DNA from: Paracoccus sediminis
Lineage (GTDB): Bacteria; Pseudomonadota; Alphaproteobacteria; Rhodobacterales; Rhodobacteraceae
Direction of reading: 5' to 3'
Length of the DNA stretch: 64,000 bases
Assembly: GCF_900188295.1 (NCBI RefSeq)
Contig: NZ_FZNM01000008.1
Coordinates: forward strand, 78,047 to 142,046
Part shown: piece after piece, positions 53,207 through 61,905 of the stretch
How the letters are laid out: every line of letters starts with the position of its first letter
Position numbering within the stretch: the stretch's first letter is position 1
Notes under the pieces: generated by a model
The model's input: the letters and a program-made list of their open reading frames with translations, nothing else
Databases searched by the model: none
What the model was told of the DNA's origin: nothing
Program-made: the position numbers and the translations under genes

Positions 53207-53244
53207 CGCCGTTTGTCTGAACCATGCCCCCGAAGGATGCCCCC

Positions 53245-56238
53245 ATGGCCGCCGATACGCCCGCCGATACCACCGTCACGTCCGACGCCCCCGATTACCG
53301 CGACACCGTGTTCCTGCCGCAGACCGAGTTCCCGATGCGCGCGGGCCTGCCGCAGCGCGAACCCGAATGGCTGGCCCGCTGGGACCGCATCGGCGTCTAT
53401 GACCGGCTGCGCGAACGCAGCAGTGGCCGGGCGCCCTTTGTGCTGCACGACGGCCCCCCCTATGCTAACGGGCACCTGCATATCGGCCACGCGCTGAACA
53501 AGACGATCAAGGACATCGTGGTGCGGTCCCATCAGATGATGGGCCGCGATGCGCGATACGTTCCCGGCTGGGACTGCCACGGCCTGCCCATCGAATGGAA
53601 GATCGAGGAGAAATACCGCGCCGAGGGCCGCGACAAGGACGCCGTGGACGTGGTCGAGTTCCGCCGGGAATGCCGCCGCTTTGCCGACGAATGGGTCGAC
53701 ATCCAGCGGGACGAGTTCAAGCGCCTGGGCATCACCGGCAAATGGGACGACCCCTACCTGACGATGGATTACCACGCCGAGGCGGTGATCGCGGCCGAGT
53801 TCATGAAGCTGGTGATGAACGGCGCGCTGTATCAGGGGTCCAAGCCCGTGATGTGGTCGCCGGTGGAAAAGACCGCCCTGGCCGAGGCCGAGGTGGAGTA
53901 CAAGGACCACACCAGCCATACGATCTGGGTAAAGTTTCCAGTTCTTTATAAAGCTCCCTCTGAGCCTCGTGATCACGATAATCCCAATGAAGATTACAAT
54001 GAAAAATACGATTTCGAGGAAACGCTGAAAGGAGCATCGGTCGTTATCTGGACAACGACCCCTTGGACGATTCCGCAGAATCGAGCAGTCGCCTACGGAT
54101 CAATGCAATATGGGCTGTACCGGGTAGCTGAGGCAGAAGATGGTGCGTTTGCGAAAGTTGGCGAGAAGCTAATTATTGCAGTCGAACTGGCAGACTCGGT
54201 CGCTAAAGCTGCGAAGATCAAGTTTGCGCCTAATCCATTCATTTTTAGAAGCCATGAAATGGAGCAGTTTGTTAGTCCTCTCGCCCATCCCCTACGCGGA
54301 GTTGAAGGCGGCAATGACGAATGGGACTATGACGTTCCTCTGCTGTTCGGGGATCATGTGACTGGAGATGCGGGCACGGGCTTTGTCCACACCGCCCCCA
54401 GCCACGGCGACGACGACTATCAGCTTGGCCTGAAATACAAGCTGCCGATGACCTACAACGTCGAACCCGACGGCTCCTATCGCGCCGATCTGCCGCTGTT
54501 CGGGGGGCAGGCGATCATCGACGCCGACGGCAAGGACGGCCAGGCCAATGTCAGCGTCATCAAGCAGCTTGCCTATTCGGGCGCGCTGCTGGCCAAGGGC
54601 AAGGTCAAGCACTCCTATCCCCACAGTTGGCGGTCCAAGGCGCCGCTGATCTATCGCAACACGCCGCAATGGTTCGCGGCCATCGACACGCCGCTGGCCG
54701 ACGGCATGGGCCAGCACGGCGAGACGATCCGCACCCGCGCGCTGACCTCGATCGACAAGCTGGTGAAATGGTGGCCGCAGTCCGGGCGGAACCGGATTCA
54801 TTCCATGGTCGAAAACCGCCCCGACTGGGTGCTGTCGCGCCAGCGGGCCTGGGGCGTGCCGCTGACCTGCTTCGTGCGTCGCGGCGCCAAGCCCACCGAC
54901 GACGACTTCCTGCTGCGCGACCAGCGGGTGAACGACCGGATCGTCGCGGCCTTTGAACAGGACGGCGCCGATGTCTGGTATCGCGACGGCTTCAAGGCGC
55001 AGGTTCTGGACGGCATCGTGGACCCCGAGGACTATGACCAGATCACCGACGTGCTGGACGTGTGGTTCGACAGCGGATCCACCCATGCCTTCGTGCTGCG
55101 CGACCGGGCGGACGGGGCGCCGGACGGGATCGCTGACGTCTATCTGGAAGGCACCGACCAGCATCGCGGCTGGTTCCAGTCGTCCCTGCTGCAAGGCTGC
55201 GCGACCAAGGGTCGGGCGCCCTATCGCAACGTGGTCACGCATGGCTTCACCCTGGACGAAAAGGGCATGAAGATGTCCAAGTCGCTGGGCAACACCATCG
55301 TGCCCGCCAAGGTGATCGAACAATACGGCGCCGACATCCTGCGCCTGTGGGTGGCGCAGGCGGATTACACCGCCGACCAGCGGATCGGGCCGGAGATTCT
55401 GAAGGGCACCGCCGACAGCTATCGCCGGCTGCGCAACACGCTGCGCTTCCTGCTGGGGGCCTTGGACGGGTTCGGCGATGCCGAGAAACTGGATCCGGCA
55501 CAGATGCCGGAACTGGAACAGTGGATCCTGCACCGGCTGGCGCAACTGGATCACGCGGTCCGCAGGGGTTACGAGCAGTTCGATTTCCAGGGCGTGTTCC
55601 AGACGCTGTTCCAGTTCTGCACCGTGGATCTGTCGGCCTTCTATTTCGACATCCGCAAGGATTCGCTCTATTGCGACGCGGTGGACAGCCCGCGCCGCCG
55701 GGCCGCGCGGACGGTGCTGGACATCCTGTTCCACCGCCTTGTCACCTGGCTGGCCCCGATCCTGCCCTTCACGACCGAAGATGTGTGGCTGTCGCGGTTC
55801 CCGTCAGGTGACGACAGTGTGCATCTGCACGACTTCCCCGACACCCCGGCCGATTGGCTGAACGAGCCGCTGGCGGTCAAGTGGGACCATGTGCGTCGCG
55901 CCCGCCGCGTGGTCACGGCGGCGCTGGAGGTTCGGCGCACGGACAAGACCATCGGCGCCAGCCTCGAGGCCGCGCCGGTCGTCCATGTCGAGGATCGCGA
56001 CATGCTGGCCGCGCTGAAATCGGTGGATTTTGCCGATGTCTGCATCACCTCGGACCTGTCGCTGACCGCCGATCCCGCCCCGTCCGAGGCGTTCCGCATG
56101 GCCGAGGCCCCCGGCATCGGCGTGGTCTTCGAACGGGCCGACGGCGCGAAATGCCAGCGGTGCTGGAAGATCCTGCCCGACGTGGGGACGCACCGGCACC
56201 CCTCTGTCTGCGCGCGCTGCGACGACGTGCTGGCATGA
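53245..56238 (+). CDS. ileS: Isoleucyl-tRNA synthetase with an internal low-G+C segment
   Basis: This charges tRNA-Ile. The preferred ATG at 53245 has GAAGGA seven bases upstream and gives 997 residues; an ATG at 53224 is the alternative. The HIGH motif is in PYANGHLHIGHALNK, the KMSKS motif in GMKMSKSLGN, and the editing domain (CP1) has VIWTTTPWTIPQNRAV and GTGFVHTAPSHGDDDYQ. A C-terminal zinc-type motif CQRCWKILPD...CARCDD is present. Bases about 53930-54370 have much lower G+C and different codon use, although the frame is intact. This suggests gene conversion from another organism. Confidence 0.95.
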   Translation: MAADTPADTTVTSDAPDYRDTVFLPQTEFPMRAGLPQREPEWLARWDRIGVYDRLRERSSGRAPFVLHDGPPYANGHLHIGHALNKTIKDIVVRSHQMMGRDARYVPGWDCHGLPIEWKIEEKYRAEGRDKDAVDVVEFRRECRRFADEWVDIQRDEFKRLGITGKWDDPYLTMDYHAEAVIAAEFMKLVMNGALYQGSKPVMWSPVEKTALAEAEVEYKDHTSHTIWVKFPVLYKAPSEPRDHDNPNEDYNEKYDFEETLKGASVVIWTTTPWTIPQNRAVAYGSMQYGLYRVAEAEDGAFAKVGEKLIIAVELADSVAKAAKIKFAPNPFIFRSHEMEQFVSPLAHPLRGVEGGNDEWDYDVPLLFGDHVTGDAGTGFVHTAPSHGDDDYQLGLKYKLPMTYNVEPDGSYRADLPLFGGQAIIDADGKDGQANVSVIKQLAYSGALLAKGKVKHSYPHSWRSKAPLIYRNTPQWFAAIDTPLADGMGQHGETIRTRALTSIDKLVKWWPQSGRNRIHSMVENRPDWVLSRQRAWGVPLTCFVRRGAKPTDDDFLLRDQRVNDRIVAAFEQDGADVWYRDGFKAQVLDGIVDPEDYDQITDVLDVWFDSGSTHAFVLRDRADGAPDGIADVYLEGTDQHRGWFQSSLLQGCATKGRAPYRNVVTHGFTLDEKGMKMSKSLGNTIVPAKVIEQYGADILRLWVAQADYTADQRIGPEILKGTADSYRRLRNTLRFLLGALDGFGDAEKLDPAQMPELEQWILHRLAQLDHAVRRGYEQFDFQGVFQTLFQFCTVDLSAFYFDIRKDSLYCDAVDSPRRRAARTVLDILFHRLVTWLAPILPFTTEDVWLSRFPSGDDSVHLHDFPDTPADWLNEPLAVKWDHVRRARRVVTAALEVRRTDKTIGASLEAAPVVHVEDRDMLAALKSVDFADVCITSDLSLTADPAPSEAFRMAEAPGIGVVFERADGAKCQRCWKILPDVGTHRHPSVCARCDDVLA
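53930..54370 (+). other. Low-G+C patch within ileS, probable recombinant segment
   Basis: My count of 53941-54360 gives 206 G+C of 420, about 49%. The 60-base samples at 53701 and 54481 give 63% and 73%. Codons such as TTT, AAA, GAT, AAT and CCT appear in runs here and are rare elsewhere in the gene. The patch encodes the first part of the editing domain, including TTTPWT, and ends shortly before GTGFVHTAPSH. Confidence 0.8.
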
Positions 56239-56495
56239 CCCAGGCCGACCTGCGCGGGGCGATCCTGGCGCGGGTCGGACGGCTGCGCCCCGGCGCCACC
56301 TGCTGTCCCAGCCAGATCGCGCGCGATCTGGCCGCCGACTGGCGCCCCCTGATGGGGCCGATCCGGACCGAGGCGATGCGGTTGCAGGCCGAAGGCCGCC
56401 TGCGCATCACCCAAGGCGGCATTCCCGTGACCGGCCCGGATCTGCGCGGCCCGATCCGATTGGCCGCTGCTGCATCCTTGCCCGGACCGTGCTAG
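56235..56495 (+). CDS. DUF3253 family small protein
   Basis: This small protein of unknown function has 86 residues and starts inside the ileS stop (ATGA). The segment ILARVGRLRPGATCCPSQIARDLA and WRPLMGPIRTEAMRLQAEGRLRITQGG has a winged-helix-like pattern, as known for DUF3253. DNA binding is possible but unproven. It is coupled to ileS translation. Confidence 0.83.
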   Translation: MTQADLRGAILARVGRLRPGATCCPSQIARDLAADWRPLMGPIRTEAMRLQAEGRLRITQGGIPVTGPDLRGPIRLAAAASLPGPC

Positions 56496-56524
56496 GCTGA
56501 TCGTAAGCCAGCACAGGGACCGCC

Positions 56525-56938
56525 ATGCCCGTTGTCAGCGTCAGCCTGATGAACCTGCCGGGAACCGAAGCCGCCGTGGGCTGGGCGGGCGGCCATTGCG
56601 TCATCGCCGACCGGCCGGACGGCAAGGCCGGGGGCATGGGCCTGGGCTTCAACGGTGCGCAACTGCTTGCCTTGGCCATCGGCGGGTGCCTGTGCAACGA
56701 CCTGCGCCATGTCGCGCATCGGCGCGGGGTGGTGATCGCCACCCTTTCGGTCAAGGTCCGTCTGACGCTGGAAGGGGATCCGTTGATCGCCAGCGGGGCC
56801 GATGTGTCGGTGCAATGCGGCATGGCGGACGGGTCCGACCCGCAGCCCCTGATCGACGAGGCCAAGGCAAGCTCGATGGTCGGCTGTTCCCTGCCACGTG
56901 GGATTCCCGTGTCGCTGTCGGCAGGGCAGGGGGCCTAG
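56525..56938 (+). CDS. OsmC/Ohr family protein
   Basis: This is likely a thiol peroxidase or osmotically inducible OsmC relative. The 137-residue protein has the two peroxidatic cysteines of the family: C55 (with C57) in AIGGCLCNDL and C121 in SMVGCSLPRG. The N-terminal part with GGMGLGFNGAQLLALA fits. The substrate peroxide is unknown. It overlaps the convergent glycosyltransferase gene by four bases. Confidence 0.85.
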   Translation: MPVVSVSLMNLPGTEAAVGWAGGHCVIADRPDGKAGGMGLGFNGAQLLALAIGGCLCNDLRHVAHRRGVVIATLSVKVRLTLEGDPLIASGADVSVQCGMADGSDPQPLIDEAKASSMVGCSLPRGIPVSLSAGQGA

Positions 56939-57933
56939 CCCCACCACCAGCCATTCGCCTTCAGAACCTGCCGGATCCGTTTTTCCCCCGATGGCAGACC
57001 GTCCGCGAACAGGGGCCGCACCTTGTCGCGGCCCTTGCCCTGATAGATCAGCTTTCGCGCCGGTTCCCATTCCCGCAGCCGCTTCTTGATGCGGTTCGGC
57101 GCGACGGCGGATTCCAGCATGTCCAGCACCCGGCCGGGTTCGCGCGCGTAAAGCAGCGGCAGTTTTCGGTAATGGCAGGTCATGTCCCCATCCAGGCCCG
57201 ACAGGGCCGGGCCGGGGCGCCCGCCCCCCAGGCTGTGGATCACCAGCGGCAACACGACCTGATCCAGCCAGGGATCGAGGCTTTGGCAGGCCAGTTCGTC
57301 GGGCGGATCGTCGCGCACCGACAGCGCCCAGTCCAGGAATCGCTGTCCGAAGACCGCCGGATCGGGACCAAGGAACCAGCCTGCGTTGAAATAAAGATAG
57401 CGTTCCCAGTGTTCGTCCGGCTGGGTCAGGTCAAGCGAGGACGCGAAATCCAGCCCGAACCGGTCGTAAAGCGATCTCCAGATCGCCCGATGGCCGGGGC
57501 CGTAGGGCGGCGGTTCGGGCCATGTCCCCGTGCGCCGCATGGATGCCGCCGGAGGCACGGTGCCGAAGGGCAGCCGGTCCAGGGGGCCGGTTATCAGCGT
57601 GTCGGTATCGAAAAAGATGAACGGCTGGTCCGCCGGCAGGACCGACAGCGCCTCGATCTTGTTGCCATGAGGATAGGCCGCCCCGAAATGGCGGGCCACA
57701 AAGGGGACAATCCGGGCGCCCAGACTTTCCAGAAGGCTGCGGGTGTCGGCGGACAGCAGCGTGTCATGGCCCGCCCAGGCGCCATCGGGCTGCGGTTCGG
57801 CCACGATCAGGCGGCCGGCAAAACCCGGCGCGGCATGGCGCAGGCTGGCGGCCAGGATGATCGCCTCGAATTCCAGCCGGCCGGCTTGGGCCACGATCAG
57901 CATGTTGGGGGGCAGCAAGTTCGAATCGGTCAT
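56935..57933 (-). CDS. Glycosyltransferase-like protein with DxD motif
   Basis: No firm family is recognised. From the ATG at 57933 the protein has 332 residues. The metal-binding DxD is in FIFFDTDTLITGPL (about residues 106-119), the hallmark of nucleotide-sugar transferases. LIVAQAGRLEFEAIILAASLRH before it and YLYFNAGWFLGPDPAVFG after it fit a GT-A fold. The C-terminus is basic with lysines (RIKKRLREWEPARKLIYQGKG). The acceptor is unknown. It follows a 78-codon frame with a four-base overlap. Confidence 0.7.
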   Translation of the reverse strand: MTDSNLLPPNMLIVAQAGRLEFEAIILAASLRHAAPGFAGRLIVAEPQPDGAWAGHDTLLSADTRSLLESLGARIVPFVARHFGAAYPHGNKIEALSVLPADQPFIFFDTDTLITGPLDRLPFGTVPPAASMRRTGTWPEPPPYGPGHRAIWRSLYDRFGLDFASSLDLTQPDEHWERYLYFNAGWFLGPDPAVFGQRFLDWALSVRDDPPDELACQSLDPWLDQVVLPLVIHSLGGGRPGPALSGLDGDMTCHYRKLPLLYAREPGRVLDMLESAVAPNRIKKRLREWEPARKLIYQGKGRDKVRPLFADGLPSGEKRIRQVLKANGWWWG

Positions 57934-58166
57934 CGGTGGGTCGGCAGGTCGAAAACGGTTTCCGTGGAGCGGCCCAGGCGCGCACCCTCCGGGCCCAGGA
58001 CCGGAGGGCGTCCGATCAGGGCCGGATGGCCGCGGATCGTCACCGCTGCCCGCCATCCCGCAAGGCTTGCGGCACAAAGCGCGCGGTCGAGCATTCCGGG
58101 CTGAGCCGGATGATAAAACCGGACATGCAGGCCCCCGACGGTCGCCACTTCCTTAGCGCGCAACAT
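57930..58166 (-). CDS. Hypothetical 78-residue protein between Lrp and glycosyltransferase
   Basis: The function is unknown. The frame overlaps the end of the Lrp gene by 14 bases and the start of the glycosyltransferase gene by four bases (ATGA), an arrangement typical of a real coupled gene. It is 78 residues, with a polar N-terminus (VGGLHVRFYHPAQPG), an alanine-rich helix (ALCAASLAGWRAAV) and an FDLPTHR end. No motif stands out. It could be a helper of the glycosyltransferase or a mis-called frame. Confidence 0.5.
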   Translation of the reverse strand: MLRAKEVATVGGLHVRFYHPAQPGMLDRALCAASLAGWRAAVTIRGHPALIGRPPVLGPEGARLGRSTETVFDLPTHR

Positions 58167-58668
58167 CCGGGATGGGAAGCGCGCTGGTGGCCTTGATCTC
58201 CTCCATCGACAAAAGGGCGGTGACGTTGTGGATTTTCACCTCGCCGATCAGCGACTGATAGAATCGGTCATAGGCGCGCGCGTTGCGGACCTGCACCTTG
58301 AGAATATAGTCGATGTCGCCCGCCAGCCGGTGAGCCTCGATCACCTCGGGGCGTTCGCGCAGGGCTTTCAAAAAGCGCGCGGCCCAGTCCCTGTCATGTT
58401 CGCTGGTGCGGATCAGGACGAAAAAGCAGGCTTCCAGCCCCAGGGCCTCGGGGTCCAGAATCGCCACCTGCCGGCGGATCACGCCCGCCTCGCGCAGCTT
58501 GCGGATCCGGTTCCAGACCGGGGTCTTGGACGCGCCCACCCGGTCGGCGATCTGGTCCAGAGACAGGCTCGCGTCCTCCTGCAGCAGGGACAGGATTTTG
58601 CGATCCACCTCGTCCAACCGGAAATTCGTTTTCGATGCAGGGGAAATCTGTGGAAGCTGTTCCGGCAT
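58153..58668 (-). CDS. Lrp/AsnC-family transcription regulator
   Basis: This regulator is divergent from the sulfur-assimilation operon and probably controls it. The 171-residue protein has an N-terminal helix-turn-helix (VDRKILSLLQEDASLSLDQIADRVGASKTPVWNRIRKL) and a C-terminal RAM effector domain (RPEVIEAHRLAGDIDYILKV). The effector is likely an amino acid or sulfur metabolite, but it is not evident. It overlaps the downstream small frame by 14 bases. Confidence 0.87.
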   Translation of the reverse strand: MPEQLPQISPASKTNFRLDEVDRKILSLLQEDASLSLDQIADRVGASKTPVWNRIRKLREAGVIRRQVAILDPEALGLEACFFVLIRTSEHDRDWAARFLKALRERPEVIEAHRLAGDIDYILKVQVRNARAYDRFYQSLIGEVKIHNVTALLSMEEIKATSALPIPDVAR

Positions 58669-58685
58669 GTTCCACCTTCATGATT

Positions 58686-58740
58686 GAATATCCTTATTCT
58701 CCAGACCCTATCGCAAAGATCCAGAACAAAATTCTATATT
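58686..58740. promoter_or_regulatory. Dyads and a TATATT in the lrp-cys divergent gap
   Basis: GAATA (58686-58690) with TATTC (58695-58699) and AGAA (58723-58726) with TTCT (58732-58735) are perfect short dyads. TATATT at 58735-58740 could be the -10 of the cys promoter. A-T-rich half-sites of this kind suit an Lrp-type protein. Confidence 0.4.
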
Positions 58741-58769
58741 GTGGGGACCAATCCGAAAGGGTCCACATC

Positions 58770-59102
58770 ATGAGCAAAGCCTTCGTCCCGACGGCCGCCA
58801 AGCCCGGCGTCATCACCGCGAACGACCTGCGCGAAGGCCATAACGTGTGGATGTGCGAGGACGGCTGGACCCCCGATCTGGCGCAGGCGACCCTGTTCGA
58901 GGACGAGGCCATCGCCGATCTGGCGCTGTTGAAGGCCATCGGCCAGTCGAACATCGTCGTCGGCCCCTATCTGGTCGAGGCGCGGCGCGGCCCCAACGGT
59001 CCCGAACCCACCCATTTCCGCGAGGCGTTCCGCCAGCGCGGCCCGTCCAATTACTTTCACGGCATCCAGACCCTGAAGCACGCTGAGGCCCGCAATGTTT
59101 GA
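58770..59102 (+). CDS. DUF2849 domain protein of the sulfite reductase operon
   Basis: This small conserved protein is found next to cysI in many alphaproteobacteria. It has 110 residues from the ATG at 58770; the start is preceded by GAAAGGGTCC. It shows PGVITANDLREGHNVWMCEDGWTPDLAQA and QSNIVVGPYLVEA and may have an accessory electron-transfer or siroheme role. Its 3' end overlaps cysI by eight bases, so the two are coupled. Confidence 0.85.
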   Translation: MSKAFVPTAAKPGVITANDLREGHNVWMCEDGWTPDLAQATLFEDEAIADLALLKAIGQSNIVVGPYLVEARRGPNGPEPTHFREAFRQRGPSNYFHGIQTLKHAEARNV

Positions 59103-60753
59103 CGTCCGCCCTGTCGAAACCGACTATGTGCGCCATCGTGCGGCGCAGTTCCGCGCCCAGGTCGGACGGCGCCTAGACGGAAGCCTGACCGAGGACGAAT
59201 TCCGGCCCCTGCGGCTGATGAACGGCGTCTATCTGCAACTGCACGCCTATATGTTGCGGATCGCCATTCCGTACGGCACGATCAGCCCCGACCAGATGCG
59301 GATGCTGGCCCATCTGGCCGAAACCTATGACAAGGGCTATGGCCACTGGACCACGCGCCAGAACATCCAGTTCAACTGGCCGCGCCTGGTGGATATTCCC
59401 GACATGCTGGACCAGCTGGCCTCGGTCGGGATGCACGCGATCCAGACCTCGGGCAACACGATCCGCAACGTGACGACCGACGCCTTTGCGGGCGCGGCCG
59501 CCGACGAATGGATGGATCCGCGCCCCTATGCGGAACTGCTGCGCAGCTGGTCCACCGACCATGCCGAATTCCAGTTCCTGCCCCGCAAGTTCAAGATCGC
59601 CATCACGGGCGCCGCGCGCGACCGCGCCCTGGTCGCCGCCCATGACATCGGCCTGCGCCTGATCCAGCAGGACGGCCGGACGGGTTTCGAGGTCTGGGTC
59701 GGCGGCGGCCTGGGCCGCACGCCCATGCTGGGCAAGGTGATTCGTGATTTCCTGCCCGAGGAAGACCTGTTGGCCTATATCGAGGCGATCATCGCGACCT
59801 ACAATCTGTCGGGACGCCGCGACAACAAGTACAAGGCCCGCATCAAGATCACGGTCCACGAACGCGGACTGGACGTCTTCAAGGCCGAGGTCGAGGAGGA
59901 ATTCGCCAACCGCCGCCGCGATTTCCATGGCGCCGACCGCGAGGCCCTGGCGATCTTCAAGGACCGCTTCGCCGCCCCTGCCTTCCGCAACGCGGGGACC
60001 GAGGCCTATGAGGCCGAGCGGGCGAAGAACGGCGCCTTCCGCAGCTGGACCGACACCAACCTGCACGCCCACAAGGTCGATGGCTATGCCAGCGTCATCG
60101 TGACCTTCAAGACGCATGGCGAGACGCCGGGCGACGCAAGCGCGGACCAGATGCGCCTGCTGGCCGATCTGGCGGAACAATACGGTCATGCCGACCTGCG
60201 CATCAGCCACGACCAAAACGTCGTGCTGCCCCATGTCCACAAGTCGGACCTGCCCGCCGTCTATGCCGCGCTGCACAAGGCGGGGCTGGCCACCGCCAAT
60301 GCCGGCCTGACCAGCGACATCATCGCCTGCCCCGGCATGGACTACTGCACGCTGGCGACCGCCCGGTCGATCCCGGTCGCACAGGAGATCGCCAAGCATT
60401 TCAAGGACAACGGCCTGGAAGACGAGATCGGCAAGCTGAACATCCGCATCTCGGGCTGCATCAACGCCTGCGGGCATCACCACCTGGGCCATATCGGCAT
60501 CCTGGGGCTGGATCGGGCGGGCGTGGAAAACTATCAGATCACGCTGGGCGGCGACGGCTACGACATTCCGGCCATCGGCGAACGCGCGGGCGCAGGCTTC
60601 CCGATCGAGGAGGTCGTGCCCGCCATCGACCGGCTGCTGCGCGCCTATCTGGACGTGCGGGCGGATGCGTCCGAACGCTTCATCGACGCCTATCGCCGAC
60701 TTGGCGCGGCGCCGTTCAAGGCCGCGCTGTATCCCGAGCCGGCCCATGCTTGA
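59095..60753 (+). CDS. cysI: Sulfite reductase hemoprotein (nitrite/sulfite reductase family)
   Basis: This reduces sulfite to sulfide with siroheme and a [4Fe-4S] cluster. The 552-residue protein has two pseudo-repeats. The cluster cysteines are C412 and C418 (CPGMDYC) and C455 and C459 (SGCINACGHHHLGHIG). TSGNTIRNVTTDAFAG near residue 120 is a siroheme-binding segment. No flavoprotein CysJ is nearby, so electrons may come from ferredoxin via the fpr gene at 61906. Confidence 0.92.
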   Translation: MFDVRPVETDYVRHRAAQFRAQVGRRLDGSLTEDEFRPLRLMNGVYLQLHAYMLRIAIPYGTISPDQMRMLAHLAETYDKGYGHWTTRQNIQFNWPRLVDIPDMLDQLASVGMHAIQTSGNTIRNVTTDAFAGAAADEWMDPRPYAELLRSWSTDHAEFQFLPRKFKIAITGAARDRALVAAHDIGLRLIQQDGRTGFEVWVGGGLGRTPMLGKVIRDFLPEEDLLAYIEAIIATYNLSGRRDNKYKARIKITVHERGLDVFKAEVEEEFANRRRDFHGADREALAIFKDRFAAPAFRNAGTEAYEAERAKNGAFRSWTDTNLHAHKVDGYASVIVTFKTHGETPGDASADQMRLLADLAEQYGHADLRISHDQNVVLPHVHKSDLPAVYAALHKAGLATANAGLTSDIIACPGMDYCTLATARSIPVAQEIAKHFKDNGLEDEIGKLNIRISGCINACGHHHLGHIGILGLDRAGVENYQITLGGDGYDIPAIGERAGAGFPIEEVVPAIDRLLRAYLDVRADASERFIDAYRRLGAAPFKAALYPEPAHA

Positions 60754-61477
60754 CGACACCCTGGACGGGCGGGCTGCACGGCTGAACGACCGGTACCGGC
60801 ACCACGCCGCGACCGACGTTCTGCGCCGCGCCGTCAGCGACCCCGATCTGGGCCGGGTGGCGCTGGTGTCGTCCTTTGGCGCGGAATCGGTGGTGCTGCT
60901 GCACATGGTCAGCCGGGCTGCGCCGGGCCTGCCGGTGCTGTTCATCGACACGCGGATGCTGTTTCCCGAAACGCTGGAATACCAGCGGGACGTGTCGGCC
61001 AGATTGGGCCTGACTAACTTGCAGGTGATCCGCGCCAGCGATGCCGAAGTCGCGCGCCAGGATCCCGACGCCACGCTGCACCGGTTCGACGCCAATGCCT
61101 GCTGCGACCTGCGCAAGACGGTGCCGCTGGAACGGGCGCTGTCGGGCTATGATTCCTGGATCACCGGGCGCAAGCGGTTCCAGAACACCGACCGCGCGGC
61201 GCTGGAATTCTTTGAACCAGAACCCCCTGCGCGCCTGCGCATCAATCCGCTGGCCCACTGGCGGGCCGAGGATGTGCAGGACTACATCATCGAAAACAAC
61301 CTGCCGCGTCATCCGCTGGTGGCGCGCGGCTATCCGTCGATCGGCTGCGCGCCCTGCACCTCGCCGGTGCGCGCTGGCGAGGATCCGCGCGCCGGGCGGT
61401 GGCGCGGACAGGACAAGACCGAATGCGGCATCCATTTTATTGGCGGCAAGATGGTCCGCGGAAAGGTTCCGGCATGA
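60746..61477 (+). CDS. cysH: Adenylyl-sulfate (APS) reductase, thioredoxin dependent
   Basis: This reduces activated sulfate to sulfite. The 243-residue protein has the iron-sulfur cysteine pattern of APS reductases: C119 and C120 (ANACCDLRKT), C201 and C204 (IGCAPCTSP), and a redox cysteine C227 in KTECGIH. LVSSFGAESVVLLHM and DTRMLFPET bind the nucleotide. The double-cysteine motif separates it from PAPS reductases. It is coupled to cysI (eight-base overlap). Confidence 0.93.
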   Translation: MLDDTLDGRAARLNDRYRHHAATDVLRRAVSDPDLGRVALVSSFGAESVVLLHMVSRAAPGLPVLFIDTRMLFPETLEYQRDVSARLGLTNLQVIRASDAEVARQDPDATLHRFDANACCDLRKTVPLERALSGYDSWITGRKRFQNTDRAALEFFEPEPPARLRINPLAHWRAEDVQDYIIENNLPRHPLVARGYPSIGCAPCTSPVRAGEDPRAGRWRGQDKTECGIHFIGGKMVRGKVPA

Positions 61478-61860
61478 CCGACCAGCTGAACAGCGAACGC
61501 GTGATCGCGCGCGACGACGGCTTTCATCCCCTGGTGCAAGAGGCCGAAGAAACGCTTGCGCCCGATACGCCGCTGGCCGATCTGGCCCGGCATCTGCACC
61601 GCGACCTGATCGCCATCGACTTTCCGTCCTTCGGCGACGGGCGGGGATTTTCGCTGGCCCGGCGTCTGCGGGAACTGGGTTTCGCGGGCAGGCTGCGCGC
61701 GTCGGGCCGCCTGATCGCCGACCAATATGCCATGGCCCGCCGCGTGGGCTTCGACGAGGTGGAGGTCGCCCCCGACATCGCCGCCCGCCAGCCGCAGGAC
61801 CAATGGATCGCGCGGGCCGACTGGAAAGCCCATGACCACCGCGCCCATCTGGCGGGCTAG
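61474..61860 (+). CDS. DUF934 family protein of the sulfur-assimilation operon
   Basis: This conserved protein of 128 residues is found with cysH and cysI in proteobacteria. The sequence DLIAIDFPSFGDGRGFSLARRLRELGFAGRLRASG is the family core, followed by DQYAMARRVGFDEVEV. The biochemical role is unknown. Its start overlaps the cysH stop (ATGA). Confidence 0.85.
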   Translation: MTDQLNSERVIARDDGFHPLVQEAEETLAPDTPLADLARHLHRDLIAIDFPSFGDGRGFSLARRLRELGFAGRLRASGRLIADQYAMARRVGFDEVEVAPDIAARQPQDQWIARADWKAHDHRAHLAG

Positions 61861-61905
61861 GGGTTTCGCCCCGCCGCCCCATCGACTAAACCCGCAGGAG
61901 CCTTC

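Noticed and set aside
56596..58104. 502-codon plus-strand frame after DUF3253
   Set aside because: It overlaps the OsmC gene in another frame and is antisense to the glycosyltransferase gene, with shadow-type composition.
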